Source: an uncultured Clostridia bacterium (GTDB lineage Bacteria > Bacillota > Clostridia > Christensenellales > CAG-138). Taken from it: a stretch of DNA of 37,234 nucleotides. Positions 6,980 to 14,550 of this stretch are shown here, in pieces. Numbering within the stretch: position 1 is the first letter of the stretch; each line of letters begins with the position of its first letter. A program made the translations under genes and the position numbers. The stretch covers positions 1 through 37,234 of the forward strand of contig CALVLF010000091.1 in assembly GCA_944336625.1 (NCBI GenBank), read 5' to 3'. The notes beneath the pieces are model-generated. The model was not told where the DNA came from. It was given only the letters and a program-made list of their open reading frames with translations, and made no database searches.

Positions 6980-8458
6980 TCAGATGGACAGATCCTCCAC
7001 ATACAGCATGGTTACGCCCGCTGGGGCCGCGGAAGCTGGCGCGGCTTTGGCGGCCGGAGCCGCAGGTGCAGGCGCCGGTGCGGCCGCAGGCGCAGAAGCA
7101 GGGGCCTTGCCCTCTGCCGCAGCTTTGCGGGCCTCGAAAAACTTCATAGCCACCTGCGGGAAGAGGGCATAGCTAAGCACATCCTCTTCCTGGATCATAT
7201 AATCCTTGATCTCTTCCCGGTACTTATCCAGCTCCGGAGCCAGCAGATCGGCCGGGCGGCAGGTGATGGGTTCCTTGTCGCCGATAGCCATCTTGCGGAC
7301 TTCTTCGTTCACTGGGCCGGGCAGGGCGCCATATTCGCCGCCCAGAAGGGCCTTGGATTCCTTGGGGAAGGTCTTATACCGGCCCATGAGCACGTTGAAC
7401 ACGGCCTGGGTGCCCACGATCTGGCTGGTAGGAGTTACCAGGGGAGGATAGCCGAAATCCTTGCGGACGACGGGAACTTCCGCCAGCACTTCTTCGTATT
7501 TATCCTCTTTCCCTGCCTGCTTAAGCTGGGAAATCAGATTGCTAAGCATGCCGCCGGGCACCTGATAGATGAGGGTATTGGTATCCACGTTCAAAACCTT
7601 GGGATCCAGGAAGCCCTCGTCCTTCAGCTTCTTAGCAACGCCCCGGAAATGCTTGGCGGCTTCCGCCAACTTGCCAAGGTCATAGCCTGTATCATACTCG
7701 GTGCCCTTCAGGGTTGCCACCAGGGACTCCGTAGCGGGCTGGGAGGTGCCGTTTGCCAGGGGGGAGAGGGCACAGTCCACGATATCCACCCCGGCCTGTA
7801 CAGCCATAAGGTGGGTCATATCGCCGGTGCCGGTAGTATTGTGAGTATGGAGATGGATGGGCACATCCACTTCGCTCTTGAGCCGCTTTATCAGGGAATA
7901 AGCGTCATAGGGCAGGAGCAGGTTTGCCATATCCTTAATGCAGATATTATCCGCGCCCATCTGCACCAGCTCCTTGGCCAGCTTTACGAAATAGTCCTCA
8001 TTATGGACGGGGCTGATGGTATAGCTGATGGCAGGCTCACAAATGCCGCCATATTTCTTCGTATATTTGATAGCAGCTTCCAGGTTGCGCACGTCATTCA
8101 GGGCGTCAAAAATACGGATGACGTCGATGCCGTTCTCAATGGCTTTGCGGCAGAACTGCTCCACCACATCGTCCGCATAATGCTTATAGCCCAGGATGTT
8201 CTGGCCGCGGAAGAGCATCTGCAGCTTGGTGTTGGGAAGTGCCTTGCGCAGCTTGCGCAGCCGGTCCCAGGGGTCTTCATTAAGGAAGCGCAGGCAGCTG
8301 TCGAAGGTAGCGCCGCCCCAGCATTCCAGGGAATAATAGCCGATGCTGTCCAGAATTTCGCAGGCGGGGAGCATATCCTCGATCCGCATGCGGGTCGCCG
8401 CCTGAGACTGGTGCGCATCGCGCAGGATTGTATCGGTGATCATGAGTTTATGTGCCAT
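6980..8458 (-). CDS. oadA: Oxaloacetate decarboxylase alpha subunit (carboxyltransferase)
   Basis: A 492-residue carboxyltransferase of the oxaloacetate decarboxylase / pyruvate carboxylase B / transcarboxylase 5S family, moving CO2 from oxaloacetate to biotin. The N-terminal TIM barrel shows DTILRDAHQSQAATR (metal aspartate near residue 9), ECWGGATFDSCLRFL, the lysine of NICIKDMANLL (normally carboxylated) and the metal histidines in HLHTHNTTG. After the conserved C-terminal domain comes an Ala/Pro linker (about 447-480) and a short tail, VTMLYVEDLSI. There is no biotinyl domain and no AMKM motif; biotin is carried by the separate protein encoded at 9831-10226. SD AGGAGG precedes the ATG. 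It is the last gene of the operon. Confidence 0.9.
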   Translation of the reverse strand: MAHKLMITDTILRDAHQSQAATRMRIEDMLPACEILDSIGYYSLECWGGATFDSCLRFLNEDPWDRLRKLRKALPNTKLQMLFRGQNILGYKHYADDVVEQFCRKAIENGIDVIRIFDALNDVRNLEAAIKYTKKYGGICEPAISYTISPVHNEDYFVKLAKELVQMGADNICIKDMANLLLPYDAYSLIKRLKSEVDVPIHLHTHNTTGTGDMTHLMAVQAGVDIVDCALSPLANGTSQPATESLVATLKGTEYDTGYDLGKLAEAAKHFRGVAKKLKDEGFLDPKVLNVDTNTLIYQVPGGMLSNLISQLKQAGKEDKYEEVLAEVPVVRKDFGYPPLVTPTSQIVGTQAVFNVLMGRYKTFPKESKALLGGEYGALPGPVNEEVRKMAIGDKEPITCRPADLLAPELDKYREEIKDYMIQEEDVLSYALFPQVAMKFFEARKAAAEGKAPASAPAAAPAPAPAAPAAKAAPASAAPAGVTMLYVEDLSI

Positions 8459-8496
8459 TCAATAAACCTCCTAAAAGACGGTAGCAGGCACGGACA

Positions 8497-9693
8497 TTAG
8501 AGGAACAGCGCCAGGAACACGCCCGCAGCAATAGCGCTGCCAATAACGCCGGCCACATTGGGGCCCATGGCGTGCATGAGCAGGAAGTTTCCAGGGTTCT
8601 CCTTCTGGCCCACCACCTGTGATACCCGGGCGGCCATGGGCACGGCAGACACCCCCGCCGAGCCGATGAGAGGATTGATCTTATCCTTGGAAAACAGGTT
8701 CATTAGTTTTGCCAGGAGTACGCCCCCTGCCGTGCCAAAGGCAAAGGCGATAACGCCCATAGCAAAAATTCCCAGGGTTTGGCCATTAAGGAAAGCATCG
8801 GCCGTAGCCGTTGCGCCCACGGATACCCCCAAAAAGATGGTGACAATATTGATCAGTTCATTCTGGGCGGTCTTGCTCAACCGGTCCACTACGCCGCTTT
8901 CCCGGAACAGATTACCCAGCATTAGCATACCGATCAGGGGGGCGGCGGAAGGCAACAACAGCGATACAAAGATAGTGACCATAATTGGGAACACGATCTT
9001 TTCCGTTCTGGAAACGGGGCGAAGCTGCTTCATCACGATTTTACGCTCGCTTCTGGTGGTGAGCAGATTCATAATAGGCGGCTGGATCACGGGAACCAGG
9101 GCCATATAGCTATAGGCAGCAACGGCAATGGGGCCTAATAGGGCCGGCGCCAGCCGGGATGTAACATAGATGGCAGTAGGCCCGTCCGCGCCGCCAATTA
9201 TGCCGATGGAGGCTGCTTCCTTAAAACCAAAGCCGATTTGGGGAAAGAGGCTGGTAAGGGCCAGCGCTCCCAGAAAAGCTACAAATATGCCCAGCTGGGC
9301 AGCAGCGCCCAAAAGCAGGCTCCGTGGATTGGCAATCAGGGGGCCAAAGTCCGTCATAGCGCCCACACCCAGGAAGATCAGGGAGGGGTAGATGCCCAAC
9401 TTGACCCCCAGGTACAGGTAATCGATAAGGCCGGCATCCTGGCTGAAGCGGGCCCAGTCCACATGCCCGCCTTCGTAAAGGTAGGCATGATACATTTCTG
9501 CCCCCGGCAGGTTGGTAAGCAACATACCAAAGGCAATGGTCAGGAGCAGCATGGGTTCATATTTCTTCGCGATGGCCAAATACATCAGCAGGCAGGCTAT
9601 GGCGATCATAACCAGGCACCACGGATTTTCGGCCAGGGCTGCGAACCCAGTGGATTGTAAGAAATCCGAAAGCGGTTGTATTAAATTCTGCAT
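8497..9693 (-). CDS. oadB: Sodium-pumping decarboxylase beta subunit
   Basis: A 398-residue integral membrane protein of the OadB/GcdB/MmdB family. It decarboxylates carboxybiotin and exports sodium ions. About ten hydrophobic segments are visible. The family signature [20 protein letters not shown], containing the ion-binding aspartate, and the later [11 protein letters not shown] region are intact. The length is normal. SD AAGGAG precedes the ATG. The gene lies 137 nt downstream of the biotin carrier gene, and that gap contains three strong hairpins. With oadA beside it the natural substrate is most likely oxaloacetate, though beta subunits alone do not distinguish substrates. Confidence 0.93.
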   Translation of the reverse strand: MQNLIQPLSDFLQSTGFAALAENPWCLVMIAIACLLMYLAIAKKYEPMLLLTIAFGMLLTNLPGAEMYHAYLYEGGHVDWARFSQDAGLIDYLYLGVKLGIYPSLIFLGVGAMTDFGPLIANPRSLLLGAAAQLGIFVAFLGALALTSLFPQIGFGFKEAASIGIIGGADGPTAIYVTSRLAPALLGPIAVAAYSYMALVPVIQPPIMNLLTTRSERKIVMKQLRPVSRTEKIVFPIMVTIFVSLLLPSAAPLIGMLMLGNLFRESGVVDRLSKTAQNELINIVTIFLGVSVGATATADAFLNGQTLGIFAMGVIAFAFGTAGGVLLAKLMNLFSKDKINPLIGSAGVSAVPMAARVSQVVGQKENPGNFLLMHAMGPNVAGVIGSAIAAGVFLALFL

Positions 9694-9714
9694 GTTAACT
9701 CCTTAGGTCAATTG

Positions 9715-9738
9715 GCATGGCCGTTTCCGCAGCCATGC
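9715..9738 (-). repeat. Hairpin 3 of 3 before oadB
   Basis: Minus-strand RNA pairs 9738-9730 with 9723-9715 over 9 bp (GCAUGGCUG / CGGCCAUGC, one G-U) around a CGGAAA loop. It ends about 22 nt before the oadB start, just upstream of its AAGGAG. Confidence 0.65.
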
Positions 9739-9748
9739 TGTGGCCCCT

Positions 9749-9767
9749 TGCCGCTGGTCAGGCGGCA
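9749..9767 (-). repeat. Hairpin 2 of 3 before oadB, loop CUGACCA
   Basis: UGCCGC (9767-9762) pairs with GCGGCA (9754-9749) around loop CUGACCA. Beyond an A-A mismatch four more pairs can extend the stem. The loop is the same as in hairpin 1. Confidence 0.65.
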
Positions 9768-9782
9768 TAAGGGAATAAATTC

Positions 9783-9815
9783 TGCCCAGAGCGCTTGGTC
9801 AGGCGCCCCAGGCAG
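9783..9815 (-). repeat. Hairpin 1 of 3 before oadB, loop CUGACCAA
   Basis: In minus-strand RNA 13 continuous pairs form (CUGCCUGGGGCGC with GCGCUCUGGGCAG), including three G-U pairs that would be mismatches in a plus-strand RNA. The loop is CUGACCAA. The strand bias of the pairing argues that the structure works in the oad mRNA. Confidence 0.7.
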
Positions 9816-9830
9816 CCATTGGCTCAACCC

Positions 9831-10226
9831 TTAACCAAGGATTACCAGTACATCGCCAGAATTGACGGTAGCACCCTTGCCTACGTTTACGGCAACGACC
9901 TTGCCATCCCGCGGGGCCATGATCTCGTTTTCCATCTTCATAGCCTCCAGAATTGCCAGCACATCGCCGCTCTTCACTGCGTCTCCCGGCTTTACGCGAA
10001 CATCCAAAATCGTGCCAGGCATGGGGCATTCGATGGCTTCCTGCCCAGCAGCAGCCTGCGCAGGCGCGGCCGCGGCAGCGGGGGCGGGAGCGGGGGCAGG
10101 GGCGGGAGCGGGCGCAGGGGCCGCAGCCATAGGCGCGGGGGCAGCCACAGGAGCAGCGCCGGCCGCGATTTCTTCAACCTCTACCTCATAGGAAGCACCG
10201 TTTACATTGACGATGAATTTACGCAT
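9831..10226 (-). CDS. Biotin carboxyl carrier protein of the decarboxylase
   Basis: A 131-residue biotin carrier, the gamma/delta-type subunit that shuttles carboxybiotin between OadA and OadB. Residues 1-20 are a short conserved start (MRKFIVNVNGASYEVEVEE). Residues 21-60 form an almost pure Ala/Pro linker. Residues 64-131 are a biotinyl domain with EAMKMEN, biotin lysine K97. This split from OadA resembles glutaconyl-CoA and methylmalonyl-CoA decarboxylases (GcdC/MmdC). The linker is encoded by a low-complexity GC repeat (about 10050-10150). AGGAGG precedes the ATG. Confidence 0.92.
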   Translation of the reverse strand: MRKFIVNVNGASYEVEVEEIAAGAAPVAAPAPMAAAPAPAPAPAPAPAPAAAAAPAQAAAGQEAIECPMPGTILDVRVKPGDAVKSGDVLAILEAMKMENEIMAPRDGKVVAVNVGKGATVNSGDVLVILG

Positions 10227-10265
10227 GATATATCCTCCTGATGCATTTAAATGATAATGATTTGG

Positions 10266-10679
10266 TTAGATGCGTTTGATGCTGTGAATGCGCAGGCCCT
10301 GGGGGGTTGTCTCCATGGTGGACGCAACCGCAGCGGACACGGCCGCCACAAACTGGCCGCGATCGCCGGCCGCCCCGGGCGACAGGCATTTTACGGAATG
10401 GATCCGAAGGCCCTGCGGTTCCGTTCCCATCGCGCAGGCGATGGCAGAAGCAATGATGGCATCCAATAGCCTGCGGTCTCCTACGTTCAGCGCGGCGGGA
10501 GCTGCTGCCGGCGCCGGAGCGGGCACGCTGGGAGCCTTTTGCGGGGCCGGTGCCTCCTGGTTCTTGTTTTTCTCCAGAATAGCGCTCATCAGTTTGGTCA
10601 GCAGGATCAAGCAAATGAGCCCGATGAATACGGTAACCATGCCCAGAACAAGCACAAACCACGGACTGATGTTTTGCAT
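10266..10679 (-). CDS. oadG: OadG-family membrane subunit with a duplicated C-terminal motif
   Basis: A 137-residue gamma-subunit-like protein. One transmembrane helix is at about residues 8-29, followed by a Pro/Ala-rich segment (43-63) and the OadG C-terminal region. In this protein that region occurs twice: residues 71-97 end PQGLRIHSVK and residues 109-136 end PQGLRIHSIKRI, each preceded by an Ala-rich helix. The family usually has one copy. OadG helps assemble the alpha and beta subunits at the membrane. It is the first gene of the oad operon, with GGGAGG before the ATG and a promoter at 10787-10815. Confidence 0.85.
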   Translation of the reverse strand: MQNISPWFVLVLGMVTVFIGLICLILLTKLMSAILEKNKNQEAPAPQKAPSVPAPAPAAAPAALNVGDRRLLDAIIASAIACAMGTEPQGLRIHSVKCLSPGAAGDRGQFVAAVSAAVASTMETTPQGLRIHSIKRI

Positions 10680-10751
10680 GATAATATTCCTCCCTTCTTA
10701 ATATTTTTTGCCAAATGCGAGTAGTTATAAGGATTAGTTATAATATGGTAA

Positions 10752-10773
10752 TTTTGCGGCCTCGCCCGCAAAA
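10752..10773 (-). promoter_or_regulatory. Leader hairpin of the oad operon
   Basis: A perfect 8-bp inverted repeat (TTTTGCGG and CCGCAAAA, arms 10766-10773 and 10752-10759) lies just downstream of the predicted oad start. No U-tract follows, so it is not a terminator. It could be an operator or an mRNA-stabilising hairpin. Confidence 0.45.
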
Positions 10774-10786
10774 CCCGATTACTCTT

Positions 10787-10815
10787 ATTGTACAAAATCT
10801 AAGACGTATGTGCAA
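10787..10815 (-). promoter_or_regulatory. Sigma-A type promoter for the oad operon
   Basis: Minus-strand TTGCAC (10815-10810), a 17-nt spacer and TACAAT (10792-10787). The leader to oadG is about 100 nt long and includes the hairpin at 10752-10773. Confidence 0.8.
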
Positions 10816-10875
10816 GGAGAATTGCCAATTTTGCCAAGTATATTTTCAGGAGTCGGGTTTCAGCTATATTTTTTC

Positions 10876-11595
10876 CTAATGGCCCAGAAGAACGGCCAGG
10901 GCCGCTTCCTCTGCCTTGGTAAGCCTGCGATACTGGCCTGCAGGCAGATCCCCCAGGCGCAAAGGGCCCAGTGCTACGCGCCGGAGCATGAGGGTTTCAT
11001 GGCCCACCGCCGCCAGCATGCGGCGCACCTGCCGGTTTCGCCCTTCGTGAATCGTAATATTAAAGGTAGTATTCCCATTGCGAAGGCGGTAAACCTCCTC
11101 CACCCGGGCCGGGCTGGTAAGCCCATCCTCCAGACGGATGCCCTGCTCCAGAAGCCGGCGCTGCTCCTTCGTTAAAACGCCATCGCAAATGGCGGAGTAG
11201 GTTTTGTCCATCTGAAACTTTGGATGCATAAGCCGGTAGGCCAGCTCCCCATCATTGGTCATTACCAGCAGGCCCTCGGAATCATAGTCCAGACGGCCTA
11301 CATTATAGAGACGCTGGGGAAAGTCCTGGATAAGGTCCATCACGGTTGCCCGCCCCTGCGGATCCTTTGCAGTGCATACCATGCCCCTGGGCTTATGCAG
11401 GATGAGCACGATCTTCTCTTCTTTTCCTTCCAGGGGCGCGCCATCCAGGGTAACCCGGTCCTTCCCCGGTTCTACGGACATACCCAGGGATGCTGGCTTT
11501 CCATTTACCTGCACACGGCCCGCCACAATGATTTCCTCACATTTACGCCGGGAGGCCACGCCTGCATCCGCCATATATTTTTGCAGCCTTACCAT
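10876..11595 (-). CDS. rluB: 23S rRNA pseudouridine synthase, RluB type
   Basis: A 239-residue RluB/RsuA-family pseudouridine synthase. An N-terminal S4 RNA-binding domain (about 1-60, starting VRLQKYMADAGVASRRKCEE) precedes the catalytic domain. The catalytic aspartate lies in GRLDYDSEGLLVMTNDGELAYRL, and EGRNRQVRRMLAAVGH is also conserved. The probable target is the 23S rRNA helix-89 region (RluB U2605 type), although RsuA-like targets cannot be excluded. It follows scpAB-ytfIJ-dacF, close to its usual Firmicute place beside scpB. A 111-nt gap with a weak hairpin separates it from dacF, so it may be partly independent. Confidence 0.92.
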   Translation of the reverse strand: MVRLQKYMADAGVASRRKCEEIIVAGRVQVNGKPASLGMSVEPGKDRVTLDGAPLEGKEEKIVLILHKPRGMVCTAKDPQGRATVMDLIQDFPQRLYNVGRLDYDSEGLLVMTNDGELAYRLMHPKFQMDKTYSAICDGVLTKEQRRLLEQGIRLEDGLTSPARVEEVYRLRNGNTTFNITIHEGRNRQVRRMLAAVGHETLMLRRVALGPLRLGDLPAGQYRRLTKAEEAALAVLLGH

Positions 11596-11596
11596 A

Positions 11597-11620
11597 ATTT
11601 TCCCACCTTTCTTGGAAAAT
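11597..11620 (-). promoter_or_regulatory. Inverted repeat enclosing the rluB ribosome site
   Basis: ATTTTCC (11620-11614) and GGAAAAT (11603-11597) can pair on the minus-strand RNA with the AAAGGTG ribosome site in the loop, just before the rluB ATG. The stem is A/U-rich and weak. Confidence 0.3.
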
Positions 11621-11638
11621 ACCGCCTCTTACCAGCAA

Positions 11639-11658
11639 AGCCGCCCGGTAAGGCGGCT
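11639..11658 (-). terminator. Weak terminator-like hairpin between dacF and rluB
   Basis: A 7-bp stem AGCCGCC / GGCGGCT with a six-base loop, followed only by UUUGCUGG. It may give partial termination after dacF or stabilise the message. Confidence 0.4.
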
Positions 11659-11706
11659 CACGGCAGAACCGGAAAGCCCTGCAAAAAATTCCGCAAGGCA
11701 ACCCGA

Positions 11707-12837
11707 TCAATGCATGATGCGCAAAAGTTTATCGATATAGTAGCGGACCGTAGCTTCATCTACAGCCTCCTGGGCCACCAGGGGGAAGGCGGTGCGCAGG
11801 GCGCCATCCTCCTCCAAAACCTCCACATATCCGCAGGCTTCCCCCGCATCCAGCGGCGCCTCTATGGAATCGGGAAGGATTACCCGCGTGCGGTAGGTGC
11901 TGCTTCCATCCTTTTCCACTGGTACCATTATATCCGCCGGCGCACAAAGTGCCAACCGTTTTTTCATACCGCCGGACACATATACGTTGGCAATCCGGTC
12001 CCCCGCCTGCACCAAGGGGCGCATTTCATAATTGTCCATCCCATAATCCAGAAGCGCCATAGCATCCTCGAACATATTGGGGCAGGAAAGCACTACTCCC
12101 ACCAGTTGCATGCCTTCCCGTTCCGCTGCAAATACCAGGCAGCGGCCCGCAGCCTGCGTATAGCCGGTTTTAATGCCGTTGCCGCCTTCATACTTCCAGA
12201 GGATCTGGTTTTTATTTTTAAAGGTTCGCGCTACAGCACCCGTCTCCGTTCGGTAATACTGGGTGGAAACAATCTCACGGAAGGTTTCGTTTTTCATGGC
12301 TTCCGCAGCGATCAGGGCCAGGTCATAGGCAGTGGTATAATGATTCTCGTCCGGCAGGCCGTTGGGGGTAACGAAATTGGTGTTTACTGCGCCAATCTCC
12401 CGGGCCCTTTCGTTCATTCGGGCAGCAAACTGCTCAACCCCATTGGCGATATGCACGGCAATGGCCACCGCCGCATCGTTTCCAGAGGCCAGCATCAGCC
12501 CATAAAGCAGATCCCGCAGGCTAATGGTCTCCTCCAGCTGTAAATATATGCTGGAGCCTTCTACGCCATAGGCGCTGGCATCCGTGGTGACCATTTCCTC
12601 CAAATCCCCCTCCTCTATGGCCAGCAATGCCGTCATAATCTTGGTAGTGCTGGCCATGGGGAGCTGGGCCTGGGCATTTTGCGCAAATAAAACTTTCCCT
12701 GTGGAAGCCTCCAGCAGCACAGCCGCCTTGGCGCCAATCTGGGGCGGATCGGAAAGGGCCTTTGCCGGTAACCAGGGCAGGAAAAGGAGCAGGGCAATAA
12801 ACCCTGCGCCCCAGCTTCTTAGCCGCCTGTTCAGCAT
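11707..12837 (-). CDS. dacF: D-alanyl-D-alanine carboxypeptidase, DacF type (active)
   Basis: A 376-residue S11-family penicillin-binding protein that trims the terminal D-Ala of peptidoglycan. In spore formers DacF-type enzymes adjust spore cortex crosslinking. There is a signal peptide at about 1-28. All catalytic motifs are present: S63-T-T-K66, S118-G-N120 and K223-T-G225. A C-terminal PBP5-like beta domain follows (about 265-370). The start overlaps the ytfJ stop by 7 nt, so the two are cotranscribed. A paralogue at 16074-17216 has lost all three motifs. Confidence 0.92.
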   Translation of the reverse strand: MLNRRLRSWGAGFIALLLFLPWLPAKALSDPPQIGAKAAVLLEASTGKVLFAQNAQAQLPMASTTKIMTALLAIEEGDLEEMVTTDASAYGVEGSSIYLQLEETISLRDLLYGLMLASGNDAAVAIAVHIANGVEQFAARMNERAREIGAVNTNFVTPNGLPDENHYTTAYDLALIAAEAMKNETFREIVSTQYYRTETGAVARTFKNKNQILWKYEGGNGIKTGYTQAAGRCLVFAAEREGMQLVGVVLSCPNMFEDAMALLDYGMDNYEMRPLVQAGDRIANVYVSGGMKKRLALCAPADIMVPVEKDGSSTYRTRVILPDSIEAPLDAGEACGYVEVLEEDGALRTAFPLVAQEAVDEATVRYYIDKLLRIMH

Positions 12838-13289
12838 TTCTCCCCACCCGCTCCTTTTTTAGCTCCACACAGGCCCCGAATCGCCTGTTCTAAGGTCATT
12901 ATGGATTCCGGCAGCAGCTCAATGGCCCGATCCAGGGCTGTGGCGCTGGAGGCCGGCAGGACTTTTACATTTCCCCCGCTTACAGATAAGAACGCCAGAG
13001 GCGTCAGGCTCATACCTGCAACGGATGCGCCTGCAAAAGGATACTTTCCTTCCTCCCCTTCCCCATCCAGCTCCTGCCCCAGCTGGGTAATCGGGTACTT
13101 CCCCTCTTTTTTCAGCCACTGGCCATATTCCCCGCCGCCGGAGAAGAAGCCAATGCTCACCTTGGATACGGGCAGGATCATGGTTTCCGCGCCAGTCAAA
13201 ATAGGGGTTCCTACAATGGTATTTACGTCCACCATCTCCTTGATCTGCTCCATGGTGGATTTCATGATGTTTTCAATGGGGTGCGCCAT
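12831..13289 (-). CDS. ytfJ: GerW/YtfJ-family sporulation protein
   Basis: A 152-residue protein of the GerW (YtfJ) family. B. subtilis GerW is needed for proper spore germination. The N-terminus MAHPIENIMKSTMEQIKEMV is typical, as are VIVGTPI-like (TIVGTPI), the Gly-rich SIGFFSGGGEYG and GGNVKVLP near the end. It overlaps the DUF2953 gene upstream by 28 nt and dacF downstream by 7 nt. GAGGT stands 8-9 nt before the ATG. Expression in the developing spore is expected from the family, but no sporulation promoter was recognised here. Confidence 0.92.
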   Translation of the reverse strand: MAHPIENIMKSTMEQIKEMVDVNTIVGTPILTGAETMILPVSKVSIGFFSGGGEYGQWLKKEGKYPITQLGQELDGEGEEGKYPFAGASVAGMSLTPLAFLSVSGGNVKVLPASSATALDRAIELLPESIMTLEQAIRGLCGAKKGAGGEKC

Positions 13290-13828
13290 ATTTTTTTACC
13301 TCGCCTGATGGATATTTGCTGCCGGATAGCAACAGCTATAATTTGCCATGGCCGAATGATTCCTATGCCTTCCATATTCAGGCAAAAGCAGCGCAACCCA
13401 AAGACAGGAAAAACCTGTATGCAAAGCGTTTCCGGCGTGAACAGGGGAGAAAGCAGCTCCTGCAGGAAGATTGTAATCCCGCCTGCCCACCAGATAGCCC
13501 CCGTAGCATCCCCGCTCCGGCCGATAGTCCCTCCTATGGTCAGGTAGGGAATTGCCAGCCAGCTCCTCCAGCCTTGCAGGATCGCCTTCATGAGGAGACT
13601 GCTGGACTTTTTTTGCCGGGCGGGGAACTTCCGTGCCCGGCCGCCTATATAAAGCTGGAAGGGAAAAAAGGAAAGCCTGACCCGAAAGCGGCGCCGCAAA
13701 AGTCCCAGAAAGAGCCAAATGGTCACCTCCGCCGTAATCCACTCCTTTTCCAGGGTAAGGCAAACATGCACCCGCACCCGATATAAAAGCGCCCAGATGA
13801 TAAAGGCGCCCAATAGAAAAAAGACCAT
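13262..13828 (-). CDS. DUF2953 (YtfI-like) membrane-associated protein
   Basis: A 188-residue protein of unknown function, identified as DUF2953/YtfI-like mainly from its place directly before ytfJ (as in B. subtilis ytfI-ytfJ) and its general make-up. It has an N-terminal hydrophobic segment (about 1-16), a basic middle, and a Gly-rich stretch near TIGGTIGRSGDATGAIWW. The second methionine is taken as the start because GGAGGAG lies directly before it. The first ATG, four codons earlier, has no ribosome site. The product may lie at the membrane of the developing spore, which is inference from context. Confidence 0.7.
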   Translation of the reverse strand: MVFFLLGAFIIWALLYRVRVHVCLTLEKEWITAEVTIWLFLGLLRRRFRVRLSFFPFQLYIGGRARKFPARQKKSSSLLMKAILQGWRSWLAIPYLTIGGTIGRSGDATGAIWWAGGITIFLQELLSPLFTPETLCIQVFPVFGLRCFCLNMEGIGIIRPWQIIAVAIRQQISIRRGKKIWRTPLKTS

Positions 13829-13891
13829 GCGCTCCTCCATAAAAAGGCAGTGGTCTTACTATTTCCCAGTTGTTATGGTTTTATGTTTCCT

Positions 13892-14545
13892 TCATGAACA
13901 AGGGGAATCCCCCTGCGCCACCCCATCCAGCGGCATCTCCTCCGGGGAGGAAAGGGATGCAGGCGGTTCCGTGCCCTCCGGCTGGCCGCTTTCCTCGCTC
14001 TCCACGGAAAAAGTCTCATAGCTGGGCAGCTCTTCCAGCGCATGCAGCCCAAACTGCCGCAGGAAAGCATCCGTCGTGCCGAAAAGCATGGGCCGCCCCA
14101 CAGCGTCCTTCCTGCCCAGCTCCTGGATCAGCCCCATCTTCAGAAGCTGGCTGACGGAATAATCGCACCGCACCCCCCGAATGGCTTCGATATCATTTCG
14201 GGTAACCGGCTGCTTATAGGCCACAATGGAAAGGGTTTCCAGCATGGCCTGGGAAAAGCTCTTGGTTTGGACGGGCTGGAGAAATTCCTCCACATATTTT
14301 GCATATCGGCGGTTGGATACGAGCTGCACGGTATCCGCCGTCTGGTAGAGCTGAATCCCTCGGGCGCTTTCCACATACTGTTTTTCCATCCGGGCCAGAA
14401 TGCCCCGAAGCTCCAGCTCCGTCACATCCAGCGCCCGCTGAAGGGCGGGGAGGCTGACCGGCTCGCCGGAAACGAACAGAATGCTTTCGATAATGCCGGA
14501 ATATTCGGCATCCGTCTGTGGCTTGGTATGCATGCGGTCTTCCAT
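13892..14545 (-). CDS. scpB: Segregation and condensation protein B
   Basis: A 217-residue ScpB, the winged-helix dimer that joins ScpA and SMC in the bacterial condensin complex. Two winged-helix domains are visible. ESILFVSGEPVSLPALQRAL opens the first; the segment TLSIVAYKQPVTRNDIEAIR is the family hallmark, followed by GRPMLFGTT near the end. The C-terminal 35 residues are acidic, Pro/Ser-rich and unconserved. It begins 5 nt after scpA. A weak ribosome site suggests translational coupling. Confidence 0.95.
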   Translation of the reverse strand: MEDRMHTKPQTDAEYSGIIESILFVSGEPVSLPALQRALDVTELELRGILARMEKQYVESARGIQLYQTADTVQLVSNRRYAKYVEEFLQPVQTKSFSQAMLETLSIVAYKQPVTRNDIEAIRGVRCDYSVSQLLKMGLIQELGRKDAVGRPMLFGTTDAFLRQFGLHALEELPSYETFSVESEESGQPEGTEPPASLSSPEEMPLDGVAQGDSPCS

Positions 14546-14550
14546 TGCTT

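Noticed and set aside
6824-8500. Long plus-strand reading frame opposite oadA
   Set aside because: It is antisense to a gene with clear family motifs, has no recognisable domain, and comes from the codon bias of the GC-rich minus-strand gene. The same applies to the other long plus-strand frames.
10050-10150. GC-rich tandem repeat as a possible mobile or regulatory repeat
   Set aside because: It is the coding sequence of the Ala/Pro linker of the biotin carrier and is explained by low-complexity protein.
10841-10875. Terminator directly after rluB
   Set aside because: The sequence after the stop has no convincing stem. TTGGCAAAATTGGCAA nearby is a direct repeat, not an inverted one.
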